Positions 1 to 9,088 are shown, numbered from the stretch's first letter. The stretch: DNA of 33,165 bases from an uncultured Blautia sp. (GCA_948436455.1 CAOJIB010000012.1:1-33165), one strand, 5' to 3'. The notes: generated from the sequence alone by a model not told the origin. Numbers and translations: made by a program.

Positions 1-581
1 AGCTTTTTCCGGGAAGTCCGCTGGACGTTTTTGAAATTGACAAAGATGCCCTGCGCAGTTTCCGGACGGAGGTATACGGTATTTTTCGCGTCCTCGGTCA
101 CGCCCTGGAAGGTCTTGAACATCAGGTTAAACTGGCGGATATCAGTCCAATTGTGCTTGCCGCAGGTGGGGCAGGCGATTTCGTGCTCCCGGATAAAGTC
201 CATCATCTGCTCCTGGCTCCAGGCGTCTGCGCTCCCCTCCAAAGCGATTTCGTGCTCCGCGCAGTAATCCTCGATGATCTTGTCCGCGCGGAAGCGCTCG
301 TGGCATTCCCGGCAGTCCATCAGCGGGTCGGAAAATCCGCCCAGATGGCCGGAGGCGATCCAGGTTTGGGGATTCATCAGGATCGCGCAGTCCACGCCCA
401 CATTGTAGGGGGATTCCTGGATAAACTTTTGCCACCAGGCTTTTTTTACGTTATTTTTTAGTTCTACGCCCAGATTTCCATAGTCCCAGGTGTTGGCCAG
501 GCCGCCGTAGATCTCGGAGCCCGGGTATACGAATCCTCTGGCTTTCGCCAGCGCTACGATTTTATCCATTGTCTTTTCCAT
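1..581 (-). CDS. glyS: Glycyl-tRNA synthetase, N-terminal part (cut by window edge)
   Basis: This is the first ~193 residues of a class II glycyl-tRNA synthetase of the single-chain, dimeric type, which charges tRNA-Gly in the cytoplasm. The sequence runs off the left edge, so the anticodon-binding half is not seen. The call rests on the start ([20 protein letters not shown]), the [13 protein letters not shown] stretch, two Cys pairs (CREC and CPTC, a zinc-binding insertion in this family) and the class II segment [13 protein letters not shown] near the cut end. The ATG at 581 is preceded by AGGAGAG about 8 bases upstream on the minus strand. It lies downstream of recO across a 100-bp gap in which I see no terminator, matching the usual clostridial order era-recO-glyS. 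Confidence 0.96.
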   Translation of the reverse strand, partial: MEKTMDKIVALAKARGFVYPGSEIYGGLANTWDYGNLGVELKNNVKKAWWQKFIQESPYNVGVDCAILMNPQTWIASGHLGGFSDPLMDCRECHERFRADKIIEDYCAEHEIALEGSADAWSQEQMMDFIREHEIACPTCGKHNWTDIRQFNLMFKTFQGVTEDAKNTVYLRPETAQGIFVNFKNVQRTSRKK

Positions 582-681
582 CGGTATCTCTCCTATTCCT
601 TATACATTTTGGCCGCGCGCGGCGGCATTTCTCTCTATTATATCGTCAAACCCGTCCAGGTTCAATGAAAATTCCCGGATT

Positions 682-1425
682 TTACAAAGATTTCTGTAAG
701 ATTTCCAAGCTTTTGAATGGACGGTCCACAGCCGCCCGGAAATATGTATGGACAATCCGGCACAGCTCGTCTCGGGCCTTTGGGGCCAACGTAAACTGGA
801 ACAATCTGCCCGGCGGACTGGCGACGATGTACTGCAGGGCGTAAAGGGCGGCCCCGCCAAGGGACTGTGCATCGCCGGCAGTGCGTCGGCAGCTGGTGCA
901 CAACGTTCCGTGCGCGGCGCGGCTAAAGGCGGCCAGATTTTCTTTCGCGCCGCAATTCTGGCAGCAAAAGACGTCCGGGTATTCGCCCTGGATCACCAGC
1001 GTGCGAAGCTCGAAGACGGCTCGCACCAGCGCGTTGTCCGCCCCTGGGCGCAACAGGGCTTTTAAGGCCAGATAGATCAGATTGAGCATTTCCCTTTCGT
1101 CGGTATATTCCCGGCCGAAATAATCCGCCACCTCCAGAAAGTAAAAGCCGTACCAGACGCCCGGCTGGAGAGGGGCCAGCTCGGTAAACTGATGGAGCAG
1201 GGAGGCGTGGGCTAGATTGTAGCTGTTTTTTCCCTCGTACAAGGAAAAGCTGCCGAAAACGAAGGGATTCGCCGCGGCTAAGAGTGGGCTTTTGGGGCGA
1301 CGGGCGCCCCTGGCAAAGGCAGTGATTTTCCCCCGCTCCCGGGTAAGCAGCACCAGCCGTTTGTCGTATTCCCCCATAGGCATGACGGACAGTACCATGC
1401 CCTGTACGGTGATCAGATCTCTCAT
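682..1425 (-). CDS. recO: DNA repair protein RecO
   Basis: RecO (247 aa, normal length) loads RecA onto SSB-coated single-stranded DNA in the RecFOR recombination pathway. The N-terminal OB-fold is recognisable in residues ~1-80 (VQGMVLSVMPMGEYDKRLVLLT, with the typical GEYD and the RGARRPKS segment). A Cys4 zinc site lies in the middle third (CQNCG followed by CTSC). The ATG at 1425 has GGGGAG 6 bases upstream. The gene sits 27 bp after era, so the two are probably cotranscribed. Confidence 0.95.
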   Translation of the reverse strand: MRDLITVQGMVLSVMPMGEYDKRLVLLTRERGKITAFARGARRPKSPLLAAANPFVFGSFSLYEGKNSYNLAHASLLHQFTELAPLQPGVWYGFYFLEVADYFGREYTDEREMLNLIYLALKALLRPGADNALVRAVFELRTLVIQGEYPDVFCCQNCGAKENLAAFSRAAHGTLCTSCRRTAGDAQSLGGAALYALQYIVASPPGRLFQFTLAPKARDELCRIVHTYFRAAVDRPFKSLEILQKSL

Positions 1426-1452
1426 GGCGCGCTCCCCGGCCGTTGACGGCGG

Positions 1453-2367
1453 TTACAGCTCTTTTTTGTCATAGCCGAAGTTCTTCATCAGGAAATCACT
1501 GTCCCGCCAGTCCTTTTGCACCTTGACCCAGAGCTGCAGATTGACTTTCTGCTCCAGCAGATGTTCCAGCTCGTACCGGGCGTTGCTGCCGATTTTTTTG
1601 AGCATGGCGCCGTGCTTTCCAATGATGATTCCCTTGTGGGAATCTCGTTCGCAGATGATCGTGGCTTCGATATCGGTCAGGCTTCCCTTTTTCCGGGTAT
1701 GCATTTTATCGATGGCCACGGCGATCCCATGGGGGATTTCCTGATCCAGTGCGTGTAGAGCCTTTTCCCGGATGATCTCCGCGGCGATCTGGCGCAGCGG
1801 CTGGTCGGTGACGGTTTCTTCGTCGTAGTACAGCGGGCCGTTGGGCAGATATTGGAAAATGCAACGGATAATGTCCTGGGTATTGACGCCTCGCAGGGCG
1901 GAGCAGGGGATAATCTCTGCAAAGGGCGAAAGCTTCTGGTAGGCGTCGATGGCCCGGGCGATCTCCTCCCGGGAGACGGTGTCTACTTTATTGATAATTA
2001 AAATAACCGGCAGCCGTAGGGCGGCGAGCTGTTCGGCGATCTGTTTCTCCCCGGCGCCGATATAGGGGGCGGGCTCCACCAGCCACAGGATGACGTCTAC
2101 CTCTTTTAAGGTGCGCTTTGCCGCCTGGACCATATATTCCCCCAGCTTGTTTTTCGCCTTGTGAATCCCCGGAGTATCCACAAAGACGATCTGGCCCTCG
2201 TCGCTGGTATAGACGGTGCGGATACGGTTCCGGGTAGTCTGGGGTTTCTTGGAGGTAATGGCGATTTTTTGGCCGATCAGGTGATTCATCAGCGTGGATT
2301 TCCCCACGTTTGGCCGGCCGATGATGGCGGCAAAGCCGGATTTTTGCGATTCATTCATTGCTTCCAT
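1453..2367 (-). CDS. era: GTPase Era
   Basis: Era is an essential GTPase that binds the 3' end of 16S rRNA during 30S maturation. All G motifs are visible: G1 GRPNVGKST near residue 18, G3 DTPGIH, and G4 NKVD near residue 128. The C-terminal KH domain carries the GKHGAMLKKIG loop. At 304 aa the length is normal. A TTG three bases upstream (2370) is in frame, but the ATG at 2367 has AAGGAAA at good spacing and is preferred. It follows the M16C peptidase gene by 15 bp and precedes recO. Confidence 0.97.
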   Translation of the reverse strand: MEAMNESQKSGFAAIIGRPNVGKSTLMNHLIGQKIAITSKKPQTTRNRIRTVYTSDEGQIVFVDTPGIHKAKNKLGEYMVQAAKRTLKEVDVILWLVEPAPYIGAGEKQIAEQLAALRLPVILIINKVDTVSREEIARAIDAYQKLSPFAEIIPCSALRGVNTQDIIRCIFQYLPNGPLYYDEETVTDQPLRQIAAEIIREKALHALDQEIPHGIAVAIDKMHTRKKGSLTDIEATIICERDSHKGIIIGKHGAMLKKIGSNARYELEHLLEQKVNLQLWVKVQKDWRDSDFLMKNFGYDKKEL

Positions 2368-2382
2368 CAAGCGTTTCCTTTC

Positions 2383-5301
2383 TTACTTAGTCAGATGCTT
2401 CACTTCCAGGAAGACGTCCTTTTCTCTGGCGATGGTTTCCTCGCTTCCCAATACGCAGATCTGCTCCTTGGCCAGAATGGCTTCCACCAGCTCGGCCAGG
2501 GCGCGGATATCGTCGGCCTGGGCGTTCAATACCTGTTCCCGCTCCTTTTGCAGCATTTCGTTCGTTACGCCGGAGAAATAGGCGATCATGGAGAGGTCGC
2601 CCTTTGTCTTTGGCGTTTTCGGCACGTCCAGATTGCTGATCGTCCCGATGATATATTTGTCCATCTCCCGGCCGTCAGCCTGAAAATCCCGCAGATAGGC
2701 GGGAATGCCGGCGTATACGTCCAGGGTTTCCCGAAGGTGCGGGTCCCGGTAGGAGGTGAAGAAGCTTTCGCCGTTCCGCTTAAAGCCGCTCATGCAGCCG
2801 TAGGCGCCGCCCTTTACGCGGATGTTCATCCATAGGTAGTCATAACTTAGGATGACCTTGAGAATATGCAGGACGCCGGTATAGGAAAAGCCTGCGTCCC
2901 GGAAGTTTCCGGTCTGGGCCACGTACTGCACCTGGCCGGAGGTCTGGAAGCCCTCGTTCTTTTTCTGACACTGGATCGTCAGCGTTTCTTTGGACGTTTC
3001 GCAGGTACGCAGATGCGTAAGGAAGCCGGGAATTTCCCCGGAAAGCTTCATAAGCCCGGCCTCGTCGCCGGTATAGCTGACGGTTAGATTCTCTTTGCGG
3101 AAAGTATGCTTCATCAGCGTTTGCAAGGTCTGTACCAGCGCGTCCTTTCTTTCCTGGAAATGCGCCTCCAGATCCTCTAAAAACTGGTAATAGCCCACGC
3201 CGCACTCCTGATCCTGGAAGGCGGCCATGGGCGCGCCGTAGGAGGAGGCGCGCAGCACCGCCGTGGAATGGCCGGCGCTGATAAGGCCGGTCTGTGCTCT
3301 GGACTTTAGGCGGGCAATGATTTCGTACAGCCGTTTCGTATCCTCCAGGCGGGAGGTGTCCAGGATCTCCTCGAGCATTTCAAAGACGAAGGGAAGCTGG
3401 GGCGGTAGCGCTTTGGCCCGCAGGGCGAAGGCCGGAAGGAAGTCCTGTCCGTCCACCCGGTCGAAGACCTCGATGCCGCAGGAAATGCCGCCGGTATTGG
3501 CATTGATCTTATTATACAGCTCTCCGTACGTATAGTGGGCGGTATCCACATAGCCCAGCACGGACTTGAGCAGTCCCAGGTAGGGGATCCATTCGCCGGG
3601 AAGGTGGCGCACGTCGAAGAGCAGCGTCAGGTAGGCGATGCCGTTCGTCGCAAAGTCGTGGTGCAGTACGGGAACGTCCTCGATGGTATGCCGGATATTG
3701 GAGTATTTCTGGGCTTCCCTGCCGATGTCCGACCGGGAAAGCATAGGGATGCACGAAGCGTTTTTTTCATCCTCGGGCATTTCCTGGTAGGCTTTTAGGG
3801 CCTTCGTACGTTCGGCCAGGGTGCGGCGTTCGCCGGCGGAAAGGGTTTCCAGATAGTTGGAAAGCTTTTCCTGGGTTTCCTTTTCCCTGCGGGCGGCCAG
3901 CCCCGGAGAGGGCGTCAGCGTCAGCGTCAGGCTGTGGGGATTATGCAGCAGGTGCGTTTTCACCAGCTCTTCAAAATGGCCGGTGCCGATTTCCCCGCGC
4001 AGCGCGGCGAACACGTCTAATTGTTTCAGGGGCGCGAAGGGGTTTTCGTCGCTGTACAGCCAGTAATCCAGGACCTCCAGGCCGTAGATCAGTCCCTTGG
4101 GATACGAGCCGAAATCCGCTTCCCGGTAGGAAAATTCCTCGTAATTGATGGCGGCCTTTAAGGCCTCTTCATCAATGCCGTTTTCCACAAGTGTCTCCAG
4201 GGTTTCTCGGATGATGGTAAGGAATTTTTCTTTATTTTTGGCGTCGGCGCCTTTTGCCACAATGGTGAAATAGGGCTGGAGAATGCCGTCGTTGTAGGAG
4301 CCGTAAATATCCTGGGCGATCTGGGCGTCTAAAAGGGCCTTTTTTAAGGGGGCGCCGGGGGCGCTAAGAAGCGCGTAATTGAGCATGCCAAAGGCCGCGA
4401 TGGTTTTGCAGTCCAGGGCCGCGTCCGTGACTACGTTATAGGAAAGGTAGGCGGCGTTCTTTATGCTTTCTCCCTCCAGGACGGGGTATTCGCCTTCCAG
4501 TTCCTTCATTTTGGCGAAGGGCTTCTGCCGGGCGATGGAGGAATCTACCTCCAGGTATTCGAAGCGGGAGAGATATTCCCGGTCGATGAAATCCAGCTTT
4601 TCGGCCATATCCATATTTCCGTAGAGATAGAGAAAGCTGTTGGAAGGATGGTAGTACCGGCGATGGAAATCCAGAAACTGCTCATAGGTCAGCGCCGGAA
4701 TCGCCTCCGGGTCGCCGCCGGATTCCCGACCATAGGTGGTGTCCGGGAAAAGCTCGTCCATGATTTGCCGCTCCAGCACTTCGTCGGGAGAGGAGAAAAC
4801 GCCCTTCATTTCATTGTAGACCACGCCGTTATAAGTCAAAGGGCCGTTTTCGTCGGGCAGGTGATAGCTCCAGCCTTCCTGCCGGAAGATTTCCTCCTGC
4901 CGATAGATATTGGGATAGAACACCGCGTCCAGGTAGACGTGGAGTAGATTCTGGAAATCCTGCGCATTGCAGCTGGCTACCGGGTAGGTGGTTTTATCCG
5001 GATAAGTCATGGCGTTTAGAAACGTATTCAAAGAGCCTTTAGCCAGTTCCACAAAGGGGTCCTTTAGTGGAAAATGCTTCGAGCCGCACAGGACGCTGTG
5101 CTCTAGGATGTGGGCGACGCCGGTGCTGTCCACAGGCGGCGTCCGGAAGGTAATATCAAAGACCTTATTGTCGTCGTCATTTTCGATGAGCATGATCCGG
5201 GCGCGCGTCTTTTTATGGCGCAGCACGTAGCCGGTGGAACGGATATCAGGCAAGTCTTCCTGTAAAACCAGCTCATAGGCCGGGATTTTTTCTATTTGCA
5301 T
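2383..5301 (-). CDS. M16C-family zinc metallopeptidase (presequence protease-like)
   Basis: This is a large (972 aa) two-lobed M16C peptidase related to mitochondrial presequence protease PreP/Cym1. Enzymes of this family enclose unfolded peptides in a chamber and degrade them. The inverted zinc motif HxxEH is at residues 64-68 (HILEH), and the distal zinc ligand is probably the Glu of YNEMKG about 100 residues later. The full length includes the inactive C-terminal lobe. No signal peptide is visible, so it is probably cytoplasmic. The ATG at 5301 has AAAGGAG upstream. It lies 14 bp after the uncharacterised gene at 5316 and 15 bp before era, so it looks like part of the housekeeping operon. 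Its physiological substrate is unknown. Confidence 0.92.
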   Translation of the reverse strand: MQIEKIPAYELVLQEDLPDIRSTGYVLRHKKTRARIMLIENDDDNKVFDITFRTPPVDSTGVAHILEHSVLCGSKHFPLKDPFVELAKGSLNTFLNAMTYPDKTTYPVASCNAQDFQNLLHVYLDAVFYPNIYRQEEIFRQEGWSYHLPDENGPLTYNGVVYNEMKGVFSSPDEVLERQIMDELFPDTTYGRESGGDPEAIPALTYEQFLDFHRRYYHPSNSFLYLYGNMDMAEKLDFIDREYLSRFEYLEVDSSIARQKPFAKMKELEGEYPVLEGESIKNAAYLSYNVVTDAALDCKTIAAFGMLNYALLSAPGAPLKKALLDAQIAQDIYGSYNDGILQPYFTIVAKGADAKNKEKFLTIIRETLETLVENGIDEEALKAAINYEEFSYREADFGSYPKGLIYGLEVLDYWLYSDENPFAPLKQLDVFAALRGEIGTGHFEELVKTHLLHNPHSLTLTLTPSPGLAARREKETQEKLSNYLETLSAGERRTLAERTKALKAYQEMPEDEKNASCIPMLSRSDIGREAQKYSNIRHTIEDVPVLHHDFATNGIAYLTLLFDVRHLPGEWIPYLGLLKSVLGYVDTAHYTYGELYNKINANTGGISCGIEVFDRVDGQDFLPAFALRAKALPPQLPFVFEMLEEILDTSRLEDTKRLYEIIARLKSRAQTGLISAGHSTAVLRASSYGAPMAAFQDQECGVGYYQFLEDLEAHFQERKDALVQTLQTLMKHTFRKENLTVSYTGDEAGLMKLSGEIPGFLTHLRTCETSKETLTIQCQKKNEGFQTSGQVQYVAQTGNFRDAGFSYTGVLHILKVILSYDYLWMNIRVKGGAYGCMSGFKRNGESFFTSYRDPHLRETLDVYAGIPAYLRDFQADGREMDKYIIGTISNLDVPKTPKTKGDLSMIAYFSGVTNEMLQKEREQVLNAQADDIRALAELVEAILAKEQICVLGSEETIAREKDVFLEVKHLTK

Positions 5302-5315
5302 GCAATTCTCCTTTC

Positions 5316-5924
5316 TTAGAGCAGCCGTTCGGGAAAATCCCGATCCTCGGGAAACATTTCCTGATAGGTTTGAATGCTTCCCTTGGAAAAGATCTGCATT
5401 TCTTCTATAAGCTGTAGCTGCTGGGGGACGGTTTTGGCCGCCAGAATGGTATCGGCGGCGATTTTTTCCTGGATTTTTTCATCGCTGATGCTCACAAGGC
5501 CCATAATGGCCGTGCCGTAGCGTTTATCCTGCAGGCAGGCGTTCATGTAGAGCCGGGCGGCGTGTCGGCATTCCTGTAAAAGGATTTCTTCGCCTGCGGG
5601 CCCTTCCTTGGCGGCGGCGGTGTAGCCGAGCTGTTCCAGGAGCTTTCGGACTTCTTTTTGGTGACGTTTTCTAGTGAAATTACTCATGTGGCTGCCGGAA
5701 AAATATTTCAGCGTGACCCAGAGCTGTATAAAGCCGTCGGCCCGGGCGTCGCTGTTTTTATCCAGCTTCTTGGCGTATCGGGCGTCCCACAGCGCCAGGC
5801 GGATGGAATTGCCCGCGGGGTCTTCTTCCTTTTCTATGGATGCAAGAAGGATGTCCCTTCGCTTTAAAGGGTCGGTTTCGTCGTAATAGCTGCGCAGCAG
5901 CTCGGATGCCATGAGATTATTCAT
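5316..5924 (-). CDS. Uncharacterised cytoplasmic protein (possibly DUF6553-type)
   Basis: This 202-aa protein is predicted to be all-helical and soluble, with many charged residues and no signal peptide or membrane segment. From memory it resembles a family found mainly in Lachnospiraceae (DUF6553), but I am not certain of that number. It has no catalytic motif I recognise. The ATG at 5924 follows AGGAGGT closely. It begins the tightly spaced run into the M16C peptidase, era and recO, so it is probably cotranscribed with them. No function is assigned. Confidence 0.8.
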   Translation of the reverse strand: MNNLMASELLRSYYDETDPLKRRDILLASIEKEEDPAGNSIRLALWDARYAKKLDKNSDARADGFIQLWVTLKYFSGSHMSNFTRKRHQKEVRKLLEQLGYTAAAKEGPAGEEILLQECRHAARLYMNACLQDKRYGTAIMGLVSISDEKIQEKIAADTILAAKTVPQQLQLIEEMQIFSKGSIQTYQEMFPEDRDFPERLL

Positions 5925-5977
5925 CTGTACCTCCTGTTATCGTACCGTAAATGTTTTATCAAAGGCGCGTCGGGATT

Positions 5978-7087
5978 TTAGACGCACCCAAGCTCATTAT
6001 CCGCAAGGAGCAGCGCCTCCTCGATCACCTGGTCCATGTTCATGTAACGGTACATGCCCAGACGTCCGCCGAACAGCACGTCTTTTTCCGCCAATGCCAG
6101 GCGTTGGTATTTTTCGAATAGTTCATTATTTTCTGGATCGTTGATGGGGTAATAGGGTTCCTCGCCACGTTGCCATTTCGCCGGGTATTCCCGGGTGATG
6201 ACCGTCTTTTTCTGGGAGCCGAAGACAAAGTGCTTATGCTCGATGATCCGGGTGTAGGGCACCTCGTAATCGGTGTAATTGACAACGGCGTTTCCTTGGT
6301 AATTGCCCATATCCAGCACCTCGTTTTCGAAGCGCAGGGAGCGGTATTCCAGTTCGCCGAAGCGGTAGTTGTAAAATTGGTCGATCATACCGGTGAAAAG
6401 GACTCGGTCCGCCTGGTTCATCCAACGTTCCCGTTCGATAAAGAAATCGGTATTTAAGCAGACCTGGACGCCGTCTAAGAGCTTCTTGACGATCTTCGTA
6501 TAGCCGTCGGTGGGAATCCCCTGGTAACGGTCGTTGAAATAATTATTGTCGTAGGTGTAGCGTAAGGGCAGCCGCTTGATGATAAAGGCGGGTAATTCCC
6601 TACATTCTCGGCCCCACTGTTTTCGGGTATAGCCTTCCACCAGTTTTTCATATACGTCCTGGCCGACCATAGCCAGCGCCTGCTCCTCCAGATTCTTTGG
6701 ATGGACGATATTCATCCGGGCAATCTGCTCCTGGATTTTGGCCTTGGCCTGGGCGGGGGTCTTTACGCCCCAGAGCTGGTGAAACGTATTCATATTAAAA
6801 GGAAGGTTGTACAGTTCATCCTTGTAAATGGCCACCGGCGAATTGATATAATGGTTAAACCGGGAAAACTGGTTGATATAGTGCCAGACCCGTTCGTTGG
6901 AGGTGTGGAAAATATGCGCTCCGTATTTGTGTACCTGAATCTCTTCGATCTCTTCCGTGTAAATATTCCCGCCGATGTGCGGCCGCTTGTCAATGACCAG
7001 ACAGGTCTTTTGGCGGGCGCGCGCCTCATGGGCGAATACGGCGCCGAACAGGCCGGCCCCTACGATCAGATAGTCGTATTTCTTCAT
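5978..7087 (-). CDS. glf: UDP-galactopyranose mutase
   Basis: Glf is a flavoenzyme that converts UDP-galactopyranose to UDP-galactofuranose, the donor for galactofuranose in surface glycans. The FAD-binding Rossmann start is at the N-terminus (YDYLIVGAGLFGAVFAHEA). Family segments follow: RPHIGGNIYTE, the substrate-loop KYGAHIFHTSNERVWHYIN, and the C-terminal GRLGMYRYMNMDQVIEEAL. At 369 aa the length is normal. An upstream in-frame start at 7201 would add 38 residues of low quality before the FAD fold. The ATG at 7085-7087 with AAGGTGAG upstream is the real start. It stands 20 kb from the glycosyltransferase block in this window, to which it could still supply a donor. Confidence 0.96.
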   Translation of the reverse strand: MKKYDYLIVGAGLFGAVFAHEARARQKTCLVIDKRPHIGGNIYTEEIEEIQVHKYGAHIFHTSNERVWHYINQFSRFNHYINSPVAIYKDELYNLPFNMNTFHQLWGVKTPAQAKAKIQEQIARMNIVHPKNLEEQALAMVGQDVYEKLVEGYTRKQWGRECRELPAFIIKRLPLRYTYDNNYFNDRYQGIPTDGYTKIVKKLLDGVQVCLNTDFFIERERWMNQADRVLFTGMIDQFYNYRFGELEYRSLRFENEVLDMGNYQGNAVVNYTDYEVPYTRIIEHKHFVFGSQKKTVITREYPAKWQRGEEPYYPINDPENNELFEKYQRLALAEKDVLFGGRLGMYRYMNMDQVIEEALLLADNELGCV

Positions 7088-7164
7088 AATATAGCTCACC
7101 TTCTTTAAATAATAAATGTAGTATAACAGATTTTTCTGTTTTGGGGTAGGGCTAATACGACGAA

Positions 7165-7206
7165 ATGCCATATACCGCCGCGCAGACGCACAGCGATACA
7201 TGGCAT
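7165..7206. repeat. 14-bp inverted repeat between putP and glf
   Basis: The arms at 7165-7178 and 7193-7206 (beginning ATGCCAT and ending ATGGCAT on the plus strand) can form a 14-bp stem with two G-U pairs and a 14-base loop. It lies just after the putP stop on the minus strand. A strong T-run is found only on the plus-strand side (from ~7214), where no gene reads in. It may still act as a stop or RNA-stabilising end for putP. The terminator assignment is uncertain. Confidence 0.5.
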
Positions 7207-7218
7207 GTCTCTTGTTTT

Positions 7219-8754
7219 TTATTTTTCTTTGGCCACCGCGTCGAATTCGTCCAGAATTTCCTGAGAGGGCGCTTTGGTGGTCAGGCTGAAAATCACGATC
7301 ATCAAGATGCTAAGCAAAAAGCCTACGGCTAGGGAATAGATGCCGGTGACGGTGCCCAGCGTCTGGCCGCCGATCAAGGGAATATAATCCCAGAGAATCA
7401 CGGTTAGGCCGCCGGAGACAATACCGGCCACCGCGCCGGCCAGGTTCGTCCTGCGCCAGAACAGGGACATCAGGACGATGGGGCCAAAAGCCGAACCCAG
7501 GCCCGCCCAGGCGTTGGACACCAGGCCCATGATGCTGCTGTCCGGGTTCCAGGCGATCAGTACGGCCAGGACAGATACGGCTACGACGGTCAGACGGCTG
7601 ATTTTCATGACCTTGTCGTCCGCGGCTTTTGGATTTACGAAGCCACGGTAAATATCCTCCGATACAGCGGAAGCAGTGACCAGAAGCTGGGAGTCCGCCG
7701 TGGACATAATCGCCGCCAGGATGCCGCACAGGAACAGGCCGCCGATAAAGGGCAGGGCCAGATCCACGGTAAATACCTTGTGAATCATTTCAATGAAAAC
7801 ATTTTCTGAAGAAGAGGACGTCGTTTCGCCCAGGATGGTCGGGAACAGATAAGCCCTTCCCAGGATACCGATGAAGCAGGCGCCGGTCAGGGAAAGGATG
7901 TCCCAGCCGATGGCGATGGCTTTGGATTTTTGAAGCTCTGCTTCGTTTTTTACAGCCATGAAGCGGGTCAGGATATGCGGCATGCCGCAGTAGCCCAGGC
8001 CCCAGGCTAGCTGGGAAAAGATCTCAATAAAGGTATAGGGCCGCTCGCCGTTGGAGAACAGGCTTAGGTAGCCGGCAGTTCCGCCGGGCACCTGGCTTTG
8101 GGCAAGCAGGTCGACCATACTGCCGTCCAGCATATTGTAGGCGATGATGGGTACCAGAAGGAGTCCCACCAGCATCAGGCTGCCCTGAACGAAGTCCGTG
8201 ACGCACACAGCCATGAAGCCGCCCATAAAGGTGTAGACCAGGATAACAAAAGCGCCGATCAGAAGCGCCGCATGGTAGTCGATGCCGAATACGGAATTAA
8301 AAAGCTTTCCGCCGGCAGCCAGCGCGGAAGCGGTGTACACCAGGAAAAAGATCACGATCACGATGGAGGAGACCATTAGAAGGATGCGCTTTTTGTCCCG
8401 GAAACGGTTTTCAAAGTAAGACGGCAGCGTCAGGGAATTATTCGCCCGGATGGTATAGCGGCGCAGCCGGGAAGAGATAAAGAGCCAGTTACAGACCGTG
8501 CCGATAAAGAGTCCGATGGCGATCCAGGCTTGGCCGGTGCCAAAGGCGTACAGAGCGCCCGGCAGTCCCATCAAAAGCCAGCCGCTCATATCGGAAGCCT
8601 GGGCGGATAAAGCGGCCACGCCGGCGCTTAAGCCCCGGCCTCCCAGGAAATATTCCTCCGTAGTCCCGGCCTTCTTCATACAGAGGATGCCGATGACAAT
8701 CATCAAAAGCAGATAGACCGCGAAAGCGGACAGGATAATTACAGTTGTATTCAC
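7219..8754 (-). CDS. putP: Sodium/solute symporter, PutP (sodium/proline) type
   Basis: This 511-aa inner-membrane protein belongs to the sodium:solute symporter (SSS) family and most resembles PutP, which takes up proline with Na+. The N-terminal helix is followed by the family signature GTTEEYFLGGRGLSAGVAAL. The sodium-binding ASDMSGW stretch lies near residue 55, and about 12-13 hydrophobic segments follow. The start is a GTG at 8752-8754 with AGGAGG about 9 bases upstream. The gene appears monocistronic, with a possible promoter at 8864-8892. Proline is inferred from family resemblance, and another amino acid is possible. Confidence 0.9.
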   Translation of the reverse strand: MNTTVIILSAFAVYLLLMIVIGILCMKKAGTTEEYFLGGRGLSAGVAALSAQASDMSGWLLMGLPGALYAFGTGQAWIAIGLFIGTVCNWLFISSRLRRYTIRANNSLTLPSYFENRFRDKKRILLMVSSIVIVIFFLVYTASALAAGGKLFNSVFGIDYHAALLIGAFVILVYTFMGGFMAVCVTDFVQGSLMLVGLLLVPIIAYNMLDGSMVDLLAQSQVPGGTAGYLSLFSNGERPYTFIEIFSQLAWGLGYCGMPHILTRFMAVKNEAELQKSKAIAIGWDILSLTGACFIGILGRAYLFPTILGETTSSSSENVFIEMIHKVFTVDLALPFIGGLFLCGILAAIMSTADSQLLVTASAVSEDIYRGFVNPKAADDKVMKISRLTVVAVSVLAVLIAWNPDSSIMGLVSNAWAGLGSAFGPIVLMSLFWRRTNLAGAVAGIVSGGLTVILWDYIPLIGGQTLGTVTGIYSLAVGFLLSILMIVIFSLTTKAPSQEILDEFDAVAKEK

Positions 8755-8863
8755 AATACTTTCCTCCTTGCAGTTCGAGGCGTCTTTTCAAAAGCCTCGT
8801 AGTGTTGCCTTACTATACAGAAAAACTGCTAGTGACAGGTGCGTTGCCACAGCAATCCATACT

Positions 8864-8892
8864 ACTTTAGCACACTATGGCGGTACAGGCAA
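8864..8892 (-). promoter_or_regulatory. Candidate promoter for putP
   Basis: On the minus strand, TTGCCT (8887-8892) and TAAAGT (8864-8869) are separated by 17 bp, and TGC directly before the -10 makes an extended -10. Each hexamer matches consensus at four of six positions, so support is moderate. The predicted leader is about 100 bases. The repeat element at 8921-9053 ends 28 bp upstream of the -35. Confidence 0.35.
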
Positions 8893-8912
8893 GAATAAAC
8901 AAAAAATTCGTG

Positions 8913-9061
8913 GGCAAAAGGTAACTATTTGGCCCAGGACTTTGCATTTGCCGCAAAGTCCATGAGAACAAATATAAGTAGCCGAGAAGGAATTTGTCCC
9001 TCGCCGTAGGCGACTTGGAATGGACAGTATGAAGCTATAGGCTGAATAGTTACGGCAAAAG
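8913..9061. mobile_element. MITE-like element (133 bp) with 8-bp target-site duplication
   Basis: A 133-bp segment at 8921-9053 begins GTAACTATT and ends AATAGTTAC, a perfect 9-bp terminal inverted repeat. The repeat extends imperfectly to about 14 bp (GCC matches after two mismatches). The 8-bp sequence GGCAAAAG stands immediately outside both ends (8913-8920 and 9054-9061), as expected of a target-site duplication. Inside are a perfect 9-bp hairpin (GGACTTTGC 8937-8945 with GCAAAGTCC 8953-8961) and a short one (TCGCC GTA GGCGA, 9001-9013). There is no transposase, so it would be non-autonomous. GTAA ends with an 8-bp duplication are features I associate with the IS66 family; that link is an inference. 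Confidence 0.72.
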
Positions 9062-9088
9062 AGGAAAGACTTTGGAGGAAAAAGGCTT

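Larger units (their letters stand above)
8755..9088. other. 334-bp intergenic region upstream of putP
   Basis: No gene is seen here. From the putP side it contains the putP ribosome site (AAGGAGG, 8763-8769), a small inverted repeat CGAGGC/GCCTCG (8776-8781 and 8794-8799) in the presumed leader, a candidate promoter at 8864-8892, and the 133-bp MITE-like element at 8921-9053 with its 8-bp flanking duplications. Confidence 0.7.

Noticed and set aside
7088-7201. 38-residue N-terminal extension of Glf
   Set aside because: The extension precedes the FAD-binding strand without homology, while the ATG at 7087 has a good ribosome site.
8776-8799. CGAGGC/GCCTCG hairpin in the putP leader as an attenuator or riboswitch
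   Set aside because: The stem is only six base pairs, has no T-run and matches no riboswitch pattern I know.
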